A DNA stretch of 64,000 bases from assembly GCF_002846335.1 (NCBI RefSeq), contig NZ_PJMQ01000001.1, positions 4,588,001 through 4,652,000 on the forward strand, given 5' to 3'. Shown piece after piece: positions 9,975-18,535 of this stretch. The translations under genes and the position numbers were made by a program. The number at the start of each line of letters is the position of its first letter. Position 1 is the stretch's first letter. The notes under the pieces are model-generated. The model was not told the DNA's origin. It did no database searches and saw only the letters and a program-made list of their open reading frames with translations. This DNA is from Janthinobacterium sp. 61. GTDB taxonomy: Bacteria > Pseudomonadota > Gammaproteobacteria > Burkholderiales > Burkholderiaceae_D.

Positions 9975-12068
9975 GTGAATCGCTATCTCTTGAGCAGTCT
10001 GACCCTGACCCTGTTGGCTGCGTTTGCCCATGCCGCCGAACCGGCATCCGCCGCATCCTCCGTGGCGGCACCGACCGTGGCGCCCAGTGTCGCACCTTCC
10101 GCGCCTGCCGCCGCTGGCGTCGTTTCCGGCATCGATGTGCAGTACATCGACCCTGCCGTGCGCGTGCAGGACGATTTCTTCACCCATTTGAATGGCAAGT
10201 GGCTGGCCACGGCCGAGATTCCTGCCGACAAGTCGAGCTGGGGTTCGTTCGCCAAGTTGCGCGATGACACCACGCCACAGTTGCGCGGCATCATCGAGTC
10301 CACGCAACAGGACAAGCACAAGAAGGCCGGTTCCGAAGCGCAGAAAATTGGCGACCTGTACGCCAGCTACATGGATGAAGCCCGCCTCGATGCGCTGGGC
10401 ACGAAGCCGCTTGCCGGCGAACTGAACCGTATCCGCTCGCTGCGCGACAAGAAGGGCGTGCCTGCCCTGATCGCCCACCTGAGCCAGACGGGCGTGCCCA
10501 CCCCGTACGCCGTGTACGTGGGCCAGGATGCGCGTGCCTCGACGAAATACGCCGCCTATGTCAGCCAAAGCGGCCTGGGCATGCCTGACCGCGATTACTA
10601 CCTGGAAGCCAAGCAGGCTGGCGTGAAGGAAAAATACCAGGCGCACGTAGAAAAAATGCTGGCCATGGCCGGCGACAAGAACGCCGCCGCCCGCGCCAAG
10701 GCCGTAGTTGCCCTGGAAACATCGCTGGCCGAAGTGCAATGGACCAAAGTCGAGAACCGCGACCCCGTCAAACGCTACAACAAGACCGACATCAACAAGC
10801 TGAACGACCTGACCCCCGGCTACGACCTGAAGTCCAGCCTGGCAGCCCTGGGCATCGCCAACAAGGTCGATTACGTCATCGTCAACCAGCCGAGCTACCT
10901 GGCCGGCTATAACAAGGTGCTCGCTGCCACCGACCTGGACACCCTGAAAGCCTACTTTGAATGGCAGTTGCTGCGCAGCTATGCCAGCTACCTGTCGAAA
11001 AACTTCGTCGACGAAAGCTTTGCCTTCTACGGCACGGTACTGAGCGGCGTGACGGAAAACCAGCCGCGCTGGAAGCGTGGCGTAGGCGCCGTCGAAGGCG
11101 TGCTGGGCGAAGCCGTCGGCAAGCTGTACGTGGCGCAATATTTCCCGGCTGAGCGCAAGGCGCACATGCAGGAGCTGGTGAAAAACGTGCTGGCTGCCTA
11201 CAAGGACAGCATCGATACGCTGGACTGGATGAGCCCGGAAACCAAGAAGGAAGCGCAAGCCAAGCTGGCCAAGTTCACGCCGAAGATCGCCTATCCGAAC
11301 AAATGGCGCGATTATACGAAGCTGCAAATCGTCCAGGGCGACTTGGTGGGCAACATCATGCGCGCGGCCAATTTCGCTTCGGCGCGCCAGGTGGCCAAGC
11401 TCGGTAAACCGATCGACCGTGAAGAGTGGGGCATGACGCCGCAGACGGTGAACGCCTATTACAGCTCGACGATGAATGAGATCGTCTTCCCCGCCTCCAT
11501 CCTGCAGCCGCCATTCTTTGACGCCAACGCGGACGACGCCGTCAACTATGGCGCCATTGGCGCTGTTATCGGCCATGAAATCAGCCACGGCTTCGACGAC
11601 AAGGGCAGCCAGTCCGATGGCGACGGCAACCTGCGCGACTGGTGGACCCCGGCCGACCGCAAGAACTTTGCGGCCAAGGCTGACGCGCTGACCAAGCAGT
11701 ACGATGGCTACAGCCCATTGCCTGGCTACAACGTCAACGGCGCGCTGACCCTGGGCGAGAACATCGCCGACAACTCGGGCGTGGCCATCGCGTACAAGGC
11801 GTACAAGATTTCGCTGGGCGGCAAGCCGGCGCCTGTGCTTGATGGCCTGACGGGCGACCAGCGCTTCTACATGGGCTTTGGCCAGGTATGGCGCAGCAAG
11901 ATGCGCGAAGCGCAGCAGATCGTGCAAATCAAGACCGACCCGCATTCGCCGGGCCAGTACCGCGCCAATGGCACCATGGTCAACCAGCCTGGCTTCTATG
12001 AAGCGTTTGGCGTGAAACCGGGCGACAAGATGTATGTCGCCCCGGAAAACCGCGTCATCATCTGGTAA
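9975..12068 (+). CDS. M13 family zinc metallopeptidase (PepO/neprilysin-like), copy 1
   Basis: The 697-residue protein starts with a signal peptide (MNRYLLSSLTLTLLAAFAHA) and an Ala/Pro/Val-rich linker. The M13 N-terminal domain runs to about residue 440. The zinc site is complete: His534 and His538 in HEISH with catalytic Glu535, and Glu595 in GENIADNSG. M13 enzymes cut peptides of roughly up to 40 residues, here in the periplasm. The neighbouring gene at 12322 is a close paralogue with the same leader start (MNRYLL), so the two arose by tandem duplication. Confidence 0.92.
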   Translation: MNRYLLSSLTLTLLAAFAHAAEPASAASSVAAPTVAPSVAPSAPAAAGVVSGIDVQYIDPAVRVQDDFFTHLNGKWLATAEIPADKSSWGSFAKLRDDTTPQLRGIIESTQQDKHKKAGSEAQKIGDLYASYMDEARLDALGTKPLAGELNRIRSLRDKKGVPALIAHLSQTGVPTPYAVYVGQDARASTKYAAYVSQSGLGMPDRDYYLEAKQAGVKEKYQAHVEKMLAMAGDKNAAARAKAVVALETSLAEVQWTKVENRDPVKRYNKTDINKLNDLTPGYDLKSSLAALGIANKVDYVIVNQPSYLAGYNKVLAATDLDTLKAYFEWQLLRSYASYLSKNFVDESFAFYGTVLSGVTENQPRWKRGVGAVEGVLGEAVGKLYVAQYFPAERKAHMQELVKNVLAAYKDSIDTLDWMSPETKKEAQAKLAKFTPKIAYPNKWRDYTKLQIVQGDLVGNIMRAANFASARQVAKLGKPIDREEWGMTPQTVNAYYSSTMNEIVFPASILQPPFFDANADDAVNYGAIGAVIGHEISHGFDDKGSQSDGDGNLRDWWTPADRKNFAAKADALTKQYDGYSPLPGYNVNGALTLGENIADNSGVAIAYKAYKISLGGKPAPVLDGLTGDQRFYMGFGQVWRSKMREAQQIVQIKTDPHSPGQYRANGTMVNQPGFYEAFGVKPGDKMYVAPENRVIIW

Positions 12069-12081
12069 ACGTCATTTAGCC

Positions 12082-12183
12082 AGGTAGGTCGGATTAGTAC
12101 GGCAACGCCGTGCGTAATCCGACAATGCCACTGGCGCGAACAATGTTGTCGGGTTACGCCCCCTGGGCTAACCCGACCTACGC
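12082..12183. repeat. GTAGGTCGGATTA-family inverted repeats between the M13 paralogues
   Basis: Two hairpin units lie back to back. GTAGGTCGGATTA pairs with TAATCCGAC, and a diverged unit, TTGTCGGGTTACGCC, pairs with GGCTAACCCGACCTAC. A related block occurs at 38381-38467. The composite layout resembles a BIME-type REP cluster. It lies between two same-direction genes, so it may separate their transcripts. No transposase for it is visible. Confidence 0.8.
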
Positions 12184-12321
12184 TTAAAATCCGTATCTTT
12201 TTTGCATTCCCCGCAAAGTTCTTTCTGTCGTTTCGGCCGGTATGCTACAGTCAAAAACCGGGCCAGAAGCCTTGGGCCTTCTGACCCTTATATTTTACAC
12301 AATACAATATAGAGGACAACC

Positions 12322-14397
12322 GTGAATCGTTATTTGTTAAGTGCATTGACCCTGAGTTTGCTGGCCGGCGTGTCCGGCATGGCTGGCGCCGCTGATTCTG
12401 CCAAGAAAGCCGCTGTCGCTCCCGCCACGGCCGTCGCCGCTGCGGCGCTGACGTCCGGTATCGCCATCGAATACGTCGACCCTGCCGTGCGCGCGCAGGA
12501 CGACCTGTTCCAGCACCTGAATGGCAAATGGCTGGCGGAAACTGTCATTCCTGCCGATAAGTCGAGCTGGGGCAGCTTTGCCAAGCTGGCCGACGATACG
12601 CAAACCCAGCTGCGCGGCATCGTCGAAGGTGCGAGCGCCGACAAGGCCCGCGCGGCCGGCTCGAATGCCCAGAAAATCGGTGATTTTTATACCAGCTTCA
12701 TGGATGAAGCCAAGCTGGAAAGCCTGGGCCTGACCCCCTTGAACGCGGAGCTGGCGAAGATCGCCGCGCTGCAGGACAAGGCGGAGTTGCCTGCCGTCAT
12801 CGCTCATTTCAGCAAGCTGGGCGTGACCTCGCCTTACGACTTCGGCATCCACCAGGACGCCAAGGACTCCACCAAATACGTGGCCGACATCGTGCAAAGC
12901 GGCCTGGGCTTGCCTGACCGCGATTACTACCTGGAAGAAGGCAAGGCCGATACGCGCGCCAAATACCTGGCCCACGTGGAAAAAATGCTCAGCCTGGCCG
13001 GCGACGCGAATGCTGCTGCCAACGCCAAGGCTATCCTCGCGCTGGAAACGGAACTGGCAAAGGCGCAATGGAGCAATGTGCAGAACCGCGATCCCGTCAA
13101 GACCTACAACAAGGTGGAGTTGGCGAAACTGGCCGCCTTGGCGCCAGGCTACGACTGGGCCCGTTACCTGAAGGACACGGGCATTGCCGGCAAGGTCAAT
13201 TATGTGATCGTCAGCCAGCCCAGCTACCTGAAAGGCTTTGCCGAGATCGCCAACAAGACGCCGCTGGACACATGGAAAGCGTATTTCCAGTGGCACTTGC
13301 TGCACGCCAACGCCGGCTACCTGCCGAAAGCGTATGTCGATGAAAACTTCGCGTTTTATGGCACCACCCTGACGGGCGTGACGGAAATGCGTCCGCGCTG
13401 GAAACGCGGCGTGGGCGCCGTCGAAGGCGCGCTGGGCGAAGCCGTGGGCCAGCTGTACGTGGAGCAATATTTCCCGGCCGAGCGCAAGGTGCGTATGGAA
13501 GCGCTGGTGAAAAACCTGATGACGGCCTACAAGCAAAGCATCGACAAGCTCGACTGGATGAGCCCTGTCACCAAGAAACAGGCGCAGATCAAGCTGGCCA
13601 AGTTCACCACCAAGATCGGCTATCCGAACAAATGGCGCGATTACTCGGGCCTGACGGTGACGCCGGACGATTTGATCGGCAACATCCAGCGTTCGCACTT
13701 GCTTAACTACAACCGCGAATTGAACAAGCTGGGCCAGCCTATCGACCGCGACGAGTGGGGCATGACGCCGCAAACCGTGAATGCTTATTACAACCCGGAA
13801 CTGAACGAAATCGTCTTCCCTGCCGCCATCCTGCAAGCACCGTTCTTCGACGCCAATGCGGACGATGCCGTCAACTATGGCGCCATCGGCGGCGTGATCG
13901 GTCATGAAATCAGCCACGGCTTCGATGACCAGGGGGCCCAGTACGACGGCGACGGCAACCTGCGCGACTGGTGGACCAAGGCCGACCATAAAAACTTCGC
14001 CAAGAAAACCAAGCAGCTGGTGGCGCAGTACAACAGTTTCAGCCCTGTTCCTGGCCACTTCGTCAACGGCGAACTGACCCTGGGCGAGAACATCGCCGAC
14101 AATTCCGGCGTGGCGATTGCCTACAAAGCGTATAAATTGTCGCTCAATGGCAAGAAAGCCCCTGTCATCGACGGTTTCACGGGCGAGCAGCGCTTCTATG
14201 CGGGCTTTGCTCAGGTCTGGCGTATGAAGATGCGCGAAGCGCAGCAACTGGTCTTGCTGAAAACGGACCCGCACTCGCCAGGCCAGTTCCGCGCCAACGG
14301 TACCATGCGCAACCAGCCCGGCTTCTATCAAGCCTTCGACGTGAAACCGGGCGACAAGATGTATCTGCCACCGAAAGACCGCGTCATCATGTGGTAA
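12322..14397 (+). CDS. M13 family zinc metallopeptidase (PepO/neprilysin-like), copy 2
   Basis: The 691-residue paralogue of the gene at 9975 has the same architecture: signal peptide, short Ala-rich linker, M13 N-terminal domain and catalytic domain. The zinc ligands are His528, His532 and Glu589, with catalytic Glu529. Long blocks around the active site are identical to copy 1, including the FFDANADDAVNYGAIG segment. The two diverge mainly in the first 45 residues and in surface loops near 450-480. It has its own upstream region and a terminator downstream at 14424, so it is probably transcribed separately. Confidence 0.92.
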   Translation: MNRYLLSALTLSLLAGVSGMAGAADSAKKAAVAPATAVAAAALTSGIAIEYVDPAVRAQDDLFQHLNGKWLAETVIPADKSSWGSFAKLADDTQTQLRGIVEGASADKARAAGSNAQKIGDFYTSFMDEAKLESLGLTPLNAELAKIAALQDKAELPAVIAHFSKLGVTSPYDFGIHQDAKDSTKYVADIVQSGLGLPDRDYYLEEGKADTRAKYLAHVEKMLSLAGDANAAANAKAILALETELAKAQWSNVQNRDPVKTYNKVELAKLAALAPGYDWARYLKDTGIAGKVNYVIVSQPSYLKGFAEIANKTPLDTWKAYFQWHLLHANAGYLPKAYVDENFAFYGTTLTGVTEMRPRWKRGVGAVEGALGEAVGQLYVEQYFPAERKVRMEALVKNLMTAYKQSIDKLDWMSPVTKKQAQIKLAKFTTKIGYPNKWRDYSGLTVTPDDLIGNIQRSHLLNYNRELNKLGQPIDRDEWGMTPQTVNAYYNPELNEIVFPAAILQAPFFDANADDAVNYGAIGGVIGHEISHGFDDQGAQYDGDGNLRDWWTKADHKNFAKKTKQLVAQYNSFSPVPGHFVNGELTLGENIADNSGVAIAYKAYKLSLNGKKAPVIDGFTGEQRFYAGFAQVWRMKMREAQQLVLLKTDPHSPGQFRANGTMRNQPGFYQAFDVKPGDKMYLPPKDRVIMW

Positions 14398-14423
14398 GAC
14401 GGTTGTCCCAGGCATAAGTTGCC

Positions 14424-14454
14424 AGCCGCCCCGCGCAAGCCGGGCGGCTTTTTT
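14424..14454 (+). terminator. Intrinsic terminator after M13 copy 2
   Basis: AGCCGCCC pairs with GGGCGGCT around a ten-base loop and runs into six T residues, 26 bases after the stop codon of the second M13 gene. Confidence 0.85.
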
Positions 14455-14485
14455 ACATCGGGTGATCTGGCACAAACTGCGGGCG

Positions 14486-14511
14486 AAAAAAAACCGCCCA
14501 TCCGGGCGGTT
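14486..14511 (-). terminator. Intrinsic terminator after the cytochrome c gene
   Basis: On the minus strand AACCGCCC pairs with GGGCGGTT around a GGAT loop and runs into a T-tract of about eight. It lies 24 bases beyond the stop of the leftward cytochrome gene, facing the plus-strand terminator at 14424. Confidence 0.85.
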
Positions 14512-14534
14512 CCTGGTCCAGCGCGCTGGCTGAA

Positions 14535-15098
14535 TTATTTGGCAGGCTCGGCAGCTGGTGCGCTAGCGCCGTCAGCGGCTGCGGCCGGTGCCGGCACTTC
14601 CGGTTCCTTGAACTTGCCGCCCGACGCGTTGGCCATGTAGACGACGGCGCGCGCTACTTCCACATCGTCGAGGTCGGGATTGCCGCCCTTGGCCGGCATC
14701 GCGCGCAAGCCTTCGATGGCGTGCTTCAGGACCGTATCGTAACCCTGGGCCAGACGGGCCGACCAGCCGCCCGCATCGCCAAATTTCGGTGCACCGGCCA
14801 CGCCGGCGCCATGGCACGCCACGCAGGTGGCTGTGTAGACGGCTTCGCCGCCTTGCAGCACCTTCGGACCGCTGGCATCCTTGAAGGTAAAGCCGGCGTT
14901 GGCCACTGGGCTCAGGCGTTCGGCAATGGCTTCCGGCGACTGGCTGTCCGTCCCCGCACCCGTCAGTTTTTGCGCCGTGACGAACTGCACCAGCAGGATG
15001 ATGCCAATGACGGTGATGAGGAAGAAGCCAGCTACGGCGGCAAGCAGTTGTTTAGGCGTTTTGATCGCTGATTGTTGTTCGTTATGTGCGTCGCTCAT
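14535..15098 (-). CDS. Membrane-anchored class I cytochrome c (c5-like)
   Basis: The 187-residue protein has a short cytoplasmic N-terminus, one membrane helix (about 18-42, LLAAVAGFFLITVIGIILLV) and a periplasmic cytochrome c domain. The haem site is CVACH and the distal Met is in RAMPAKGG. An Ala/Pro-rich tail closes the protein. Such cytochromes carry electrons between the bc1 complex and terminal oxidases or other periplasmic acceptors. The ATG at 15098 starts directly before the anchor. An upstream in-frame start would add 32 unlikely residues. Confidence 0.88.
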   Translation of the reverse strand: MSDAHNEQQSAIKTPKQLLAAVAGFFLITVIGIILLVQFVTAQKLTGAGTDSQSPEAIAERLSPVANAGFTFKDASGPKVLQGGEAVYTATCVACHGAGVAGAPKFGDAGGWSARLAQGYDTVLKHAIEGLRAMPAKGGNPDLDDVEVARAVVYMANASGGKFKEPEVPAPAAAADGASAPAAEPAK

Positions 15099-15297
15099 GA
15101 TGTCCTTAGTCCGAATTTGAAACTGATGGCCGTGTAAGGTAGCATTTTTACATGCTTGTATGTAAACCTTTATGAAACCCACAATTATAGGCACAAAAAT
15201 TGAGCAGTGACATGCAATTGCCAGCGATACGACAGTTTCCGTAGACGTAGGTAAAGAAAAACGGTATCCTTCGCATCACTTCAGAAATTCCCCCTAC

Positions 15298-15373
15298 GCG
15301 GCTGTAGCTCAGTGGATAGAGTATTGGCCTCCGAAGCCAAGGGTCGTGGGTTCGATCCCCGCCAGCCGCACCA
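15298..15373 (+). tRNA. tRNA-Arg (anticodon CCG), integration target
   Basis: A 76-base cloverleaf includes the encoded CCA. The acceptor arms are GCGGCTG and CAGCCGC. The anticodon stem TTGGC/GCCAA encloses the loop CTCCGAA, giving anticodon CCG (reads CGG, Arg). The T-arm is GTGGG-TTCGATC-CCCGC. Its last 27 bases are repeated at 24683-24709, marking it as the attachment site of the downstream island, whose insertion leaves the tRNA intact. Confidence 0.96.
15347..15373 (+). other. attL of the integrative island
   Basis: The 3' 27 bases of tRNA-Arg (T-loop through CCA) are identical to 24683-24709, and both flanking bases differ. This is the tRNA-proximal junction of the island. The integrase gene begins 82 bases further on. 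Confidence 0.92.
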
Positions 15374-15423
15374 AAAAATCCTAAGTTGTTGATCCTCAAC
15401 ACGCTTTCCTCTTTTTTGATTCT

Positions 15424-15446
15424 TGCTACATTGCTCTGCTACAAAA
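15424..15446 (+). promoter_or_regulatory. TGCTACA repeats before the integrase (possible arm sites)
   Basis: TGCTACA at 15424 and TGCTACAAA at 15438 lie between attL and the integrase gene. The same nonamer occurs at 17513 and at 24621, 62 bases inside attR. Repeats near both ends are the expected layout of integrase arm-binding sites. Nothing else supports this. Confidence 0.35.
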
Positions 15447-15455
15447 AGGTAGAGC

Positions 15456-17486
15456 ATGTCAGAGCATCTTGCACGTCGAGGCGGCATTTGGTGGGCGCGG
15501 TTGGTCGTTCCAGAGCGGCTACGAAAGCTGGCCGGTAGGCGCGAATTTATCCAATCTTGCCGGACCCATGAGCTGCACGTGGCCAAGATGGTCGCGGCGG
15601 TCTTGGTCTCCACTTGGAGACGGCAGCTTTTGACGTTAAGCTCCGCGTCCATGAATTCAAATGTCCTAAAGTTGATCGAAAAAGACCCCGCCTTGTCTAT
15701 AGGTGGATATTTATCTCTTGATGAAGCTGCTGCATCTATCGGCGTTGAACGTAATCGCATACTGCGAATGGCCACGGACCATCGTTTGAAGTTGTACTGC
15801 CGCTTGGCCGGTGTGCCAGGGCATATAGTGTCCATAGAGTCACTTGAGCTGGACCCCTCTGTTTCTGGTGGCCTGGGTCGTATTGTGCCTACGCGTTCAC
15901 AGCTGCCGGAAAGCTCATTTGAACAGACTTATAACGGCGTGCTGTCCATTCCCGATTCTAAGCAGGTTGCCAGCAGCATCATCGCCGAAAATCTCGAACA
16001 CATTGACTTGGTGCTGTTTAACCTACCAGAAGCCGCTGGAAAGGTCTTTCTACCTGACTCAACCATCTTGGTTGCAGTTGGTAGCATCGAGGTGCAAGCA
16101 AAGGCCATAGACATCATCCGAGTCCACTTGGCGCGTGAGGTCACACCGGAGCAGATTCGGCGAGCAAGCGCACTAACTGACGTCGCCAGATCGCTAGATG
16201 GACCCGGCGCCGGAAAGCTGTTTAGTGAGGCAGTTGAAGCCTATTGCACGGAATCTGAGGGCCTTCAGAAAACGCTCGAAAGTAGCGCAGAGCAGCGTCA
16301 GCGTAAGGCCGGCATTTTGCTGTTCATGGAATTTATGGGCGACATGCGCTTGAAGGAAATTGATGCCGATATGTTACGTGCTTTTCGTGATGGCCCGTTG
16401 AGGTCGCTTCCTGCCAACTCAAACAGACTACCAAAAGACTTACGCCGCTCGACCATGAAGGAGATGGTGGAAGTATTGAAAGCTGATGGCCGGACTTGGC
16501 CGCTCATGAGTCTCGACATGCAGGGGGAAAGAATGCAATGGTTGTCGAGATTTTTTAAATGGGTGCATGAGAAAAAGCAATGGACTTCATTGAATCCGGC
16601 TGCGCCACTTAGTGGTGAGACAGGTAGGTCAAAAGCCGAAATGAAAGAAATCAAGCGTGAACGTCGGAGTAGAGCAGACGAAGACGAGGAAGGAGTTCGG
16701 TTATTTAGTCAAGACGAATTAACTCGAATATTTGGACAACAACACTATAAAATCGGCGATGGTCGGCACGTGACTAAACCATCTTACTGGTATCCATTTC
16801 AATACTGGATTCCACTATTGGGACTATATGCGGGATGCAGGATAAAAGAGGCTTCCCAATTACACCTGGATGATATTCGTTTGGAAGCTGACGTTTGGTG
16901 TATTGATGTGAATGAAAATACAGCGGATAAAAGTATTAAGAATGAACAAAGCAAACGTCTAATACCGTTACATCCAAAATTGATCGAGTTGGGTTTTTTG
17001 GACTATTGCGAACGGTTGCGAAATGTGGGATATAGGCGCGTCTTCCCTGATCTCACTTGGGCAAAGACCGACGCAAAATATGCAAAAGAGTCGATCCGTA
17101 AAATGTCGGCGATGCTGCTAAGTTTAGGGATGCCGAGAGATAATACAAACGTCTTTCATAATTTTAGACATAATGTGAACGGAATGCTTTCGCGTGTGCC
17201 AATGGCATCGTTGCCTTTTGCTGATGAAAATCTTAAATTCGTTGTTCGTCATCTTATTTTGGGGCACCTTCCGGGGGAGAGCGTGAACATGAAACACTAC
17301 ACTCATATCACGATGCTGGAAATGTACGCGTTAATAGCTGGGATACACTACGACCTCCCGCCGATTGCGAAACTAGACATTGATTTTGCTATTAAGTGCG
17401 TGCAAGTAGCATTGGGTAAAAAGAAGGATGATAGACAAGGGCGCGAGGATATGGGGCCTCTGAACTTGGAAATATATGGCACTTGA
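15456..17486 (+). CDS. int: Tyrosine recombinase (site-specific integrase)
   Basis: The 676-residue protein is long for an integrase. It has an extended N-terminal region (1-280), a SAM-like core-binding domain (about 285-400) and a catalytic domain. The active-site residues are visible: Arg462 in AGCRIKEAS, His568 and Arg571 in HNFRHN, His604 in LGHLPG and the nucleophile Tyr615 in MKHYTHI. The first 70 residues resemble the DUF6538-type N-terminus of island integrases (WWARLVVPERLRKLAGRREF). It should catalyse integration and excision at tRNA-Arg. An AAAGGT site precedes the ATG. Its position beside attL is canonical. Confidence 0.92.
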   Translation: MSEHLARRGGIWWARLVVPERLRKLAGRREFIQSCRTHELHVAKMVAAVLVSTWRRQLLTLSSASMNSNVLKLIEKDPALSIGGYLSLDEAAASIGVERNRILRMATDHRLKLYCRLAGVPGHIVSIESLELDPSVSGGLGRIVPTRSQLPESSFEQTYNGVLSIPDSKQVASSIIAENLEHIDLVLFNLPEAAGKVFLPDSTILVAVGSIEVQAKAIDIIRVHLAREVTPEQIRRASALTDVARSLDGPGAGKLFSEAVEAYCTESEGLQKTLESSAEQRQRKAGILLFMEFMGDMRLKEIDADMLRAFRDGPLRSLPANSNRLPKDLRRSTMKEMVEVLKADGRTWPLMSLDMQGERMQWLSRFFKWVHEKKQWTSLNPAAPLSGETGRSKAEMKEIKRERRSRADEDEEGVRLFSQDELTRIFGQQHYKIGDGRHVTKPSYWYPFQYWIPLLGLYAGCRIKEASQLHLDDIRLEADVWCIDVNENTADKSIKNEQSKRLIPLHPKLIELGFLDYCERLRNVGYRRVFPDLTWAKTDAKYAKESIRKMSAMLLSLGMPRDNTNVFHNFRHNVNGMLSRVPMASLPFADENLKFVVRHLILGHLPGESVNMKHYTHITMLEMYALIAGIHYDLPPIAKLDIDFAIKCVQVALGKKKDDRQGREDMGPLNLEIYGT

Positions 17487-17686
17487 GCGGTTTCTTGGCC
17501 AATGCTACAAAGAGCGGACCTAGAAGCACTGTAGTTCGGTTGCTAACATGTGGGGGAACGCTCCAGCGCAGTACAGCAGGCTGGATCTGGCACTTCATGA
17601 CAGTGGCCCAGCAGTTACTTCCTCGCTAGCCTTCCACTAGCTATTTTCGTCTTTGACGAGTTCTGCGGATGTGGTATATTGGTTAC

Positions 17687-17756
17687 AGGGCGATAGCTTA
17701 TTATGGTTAAAGCGCCATCTTTTGATGGAGTTCCTGGTTCGATTCCAGGTTGCCAA
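17687..17756 (+). ncRNA. tRNA-like RNA with a four-base anticodon loop
   Basis: The sequence folds as a tRNA in almost every part. A D-arm GCTT/AAGC has a ten-base loop containing GG. The T-arm CCTGG/CCAGG has the canonical TTCGATT loop. GGCGA can pair with TTGCC as a five-pair acceptor core. The anticodon arm CCATC/GATGG closes only TTTT, so there is no seven-base loop and no anticodon. The outermost acceptor pairs are mismatched and no CCA is encoded. It could be a tRNA relic carried by the island, or a structured RNA that uses a tRNA shape. It lies directly before the HEPN-like gene. Confidence 0.5.
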
Positions 17757-17799
17757 AGGGAATTCTATTTGATTAACTACTGAGTGTCCTTTGGCAACC
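17748..17799 (+). promoter_or_regulatory. Inverted repeat linking the tRNA-like RNA to the HEPN-like start codon
   Basis: GGTTGCCAAAGG (17748-17759), the 3' acceptor side of the tRNA-like fold, is perfectly complementary to CCTTTGGCAACC (17788-17799). The second arm contains the TTG start codon of the next gene (17791-17793). Forming this 12-pair hairpin would hide the start and would break the tRNA-like acceptor stem, so the two folds exclude each other. A translational switch is the natural reading, but it is inferred from pairing alone. Confidence 0.45.
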
Positions 17800-18528
17800 A
17801 CTTCACCTCCCGTCTTATCCGACGCACAAATCCAAATTATTTTTAGCGCTCAAACTAAAAATGTTCGCGCCTTGAACTCAGCGTGGACCCATCTTGTTCG
17901 AACAATCAATCGTGATCTGGTATCGGGTAACGAGGTAAGCTTAAAAACTCATACGCAGTTATTAGGGCTTCTGTATTGTTCTTGGGCTGAGTCAATATTT
18001 TTGAAACTTATTCATACACCCAGAGGCTTTGATGGTGGAATGATTAATCAAATTCAAAAAGTCAAGAAGGACAACGGTGTTTTTTTCGCATGGCTAAAAT
18101 GCCTGGAACTAGGATTGCTAAAGGTTCCAGCTGCAAATGCTGCCGGAGATATTGCAAACATCCGACAAACATTGGCCAGGCTTATTAAAGAATACATCGA
18201 AGAGCCAGCGCTGCTGAGAAATAAGATGGCGCATGGTCAATGGGAGGTAGCGTTAAATCGTGAAAATACCGCTATAAATGAGGATATTTCACGGAAGATC
18301 AAGGATATCGACGTTGTTAAACTAATGGCCCTGAAGAGTGCGACCGAAATCGTTGCAAGTTGTATTGAATTGCTTATTCAATCTCCTCACATGCATTTTA
18401 GAAGTTCGATAAAAGATGTCATTTGGGAACACGACCAGAAGTTGGCTGAACAAAGCACGTGGACTCTGGAAGAGAAAATTGCACAGCTTAAAGCTCGTGC
18501 GCCTCGTTCTCGCTCTGTCGGATATTGA
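17791..18528 (+). CDS. HEPN-like protein, possible RNase
   Basis: The 245-residue protein is predicted all-helical. Arg143 and His148 in RNKMAHG form the R-x4-H motif of HEPN domains, with the Asn typical of catalytic members. HEPN proteins are often metal-independent RNases in defence, abortive infection or toxin-antitoxin systems. The rest of the sequence matches no specific subfamily I know. No ATG is available near the 5' end. The only in-frame start before a stop is TTG at 17791, within the inverted repeat. The gene is A+T-rich like the island core. No partner antitoxin gene is obvious, since the neighbour at 18536 is a convergent resolvase. Confidence 0.55.
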   Translation: MATTSPPVLSDAQIQIIFSAQTKNVRALNSAWTHLVRTINRDLVSGNEVSLKTHTQLLGLLYCSWAESIFLKLIHTPRGFDGGMINQIQKVKKDNGVFFAWLKCLELGLLKVPAANAAGDIANIRQTLARLIKEYIEEPALLRNKMAHGQWEVALNRENTAINEDISRKIKDIDVVKLMALKSATEIVASCIELLIQSPHMHFRSSIKDVIWEHDQKLAEQSTWTLEEKIAQLKARAPRSRSVGY

Positions 18529-18535
18529 AGAAGGT

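Noticed and set aside
9240..11945. Very long open frame on the minus strand (about 900 codons) opposite the first M13 gene
   Set aside because: It mirrors a well-supported gene and has Arg/Ala/His-rich, motif-free translation, as expected from antisense reading of GC-rich codons. No signal peptide, domain or ribosome site.
12337..14475. Minus-strand frame of about 710 codons opposite the second M13 gene
   Set aside because: Same reason: antisense shadow with low-complexity translation.
17687..17756. Normal tRNA gene
   Set aside because: The anticodon loop is only four bases, no CCA is encoded and outer acceptor pairs are mismatched, so it cannot be called a functional tRNA.
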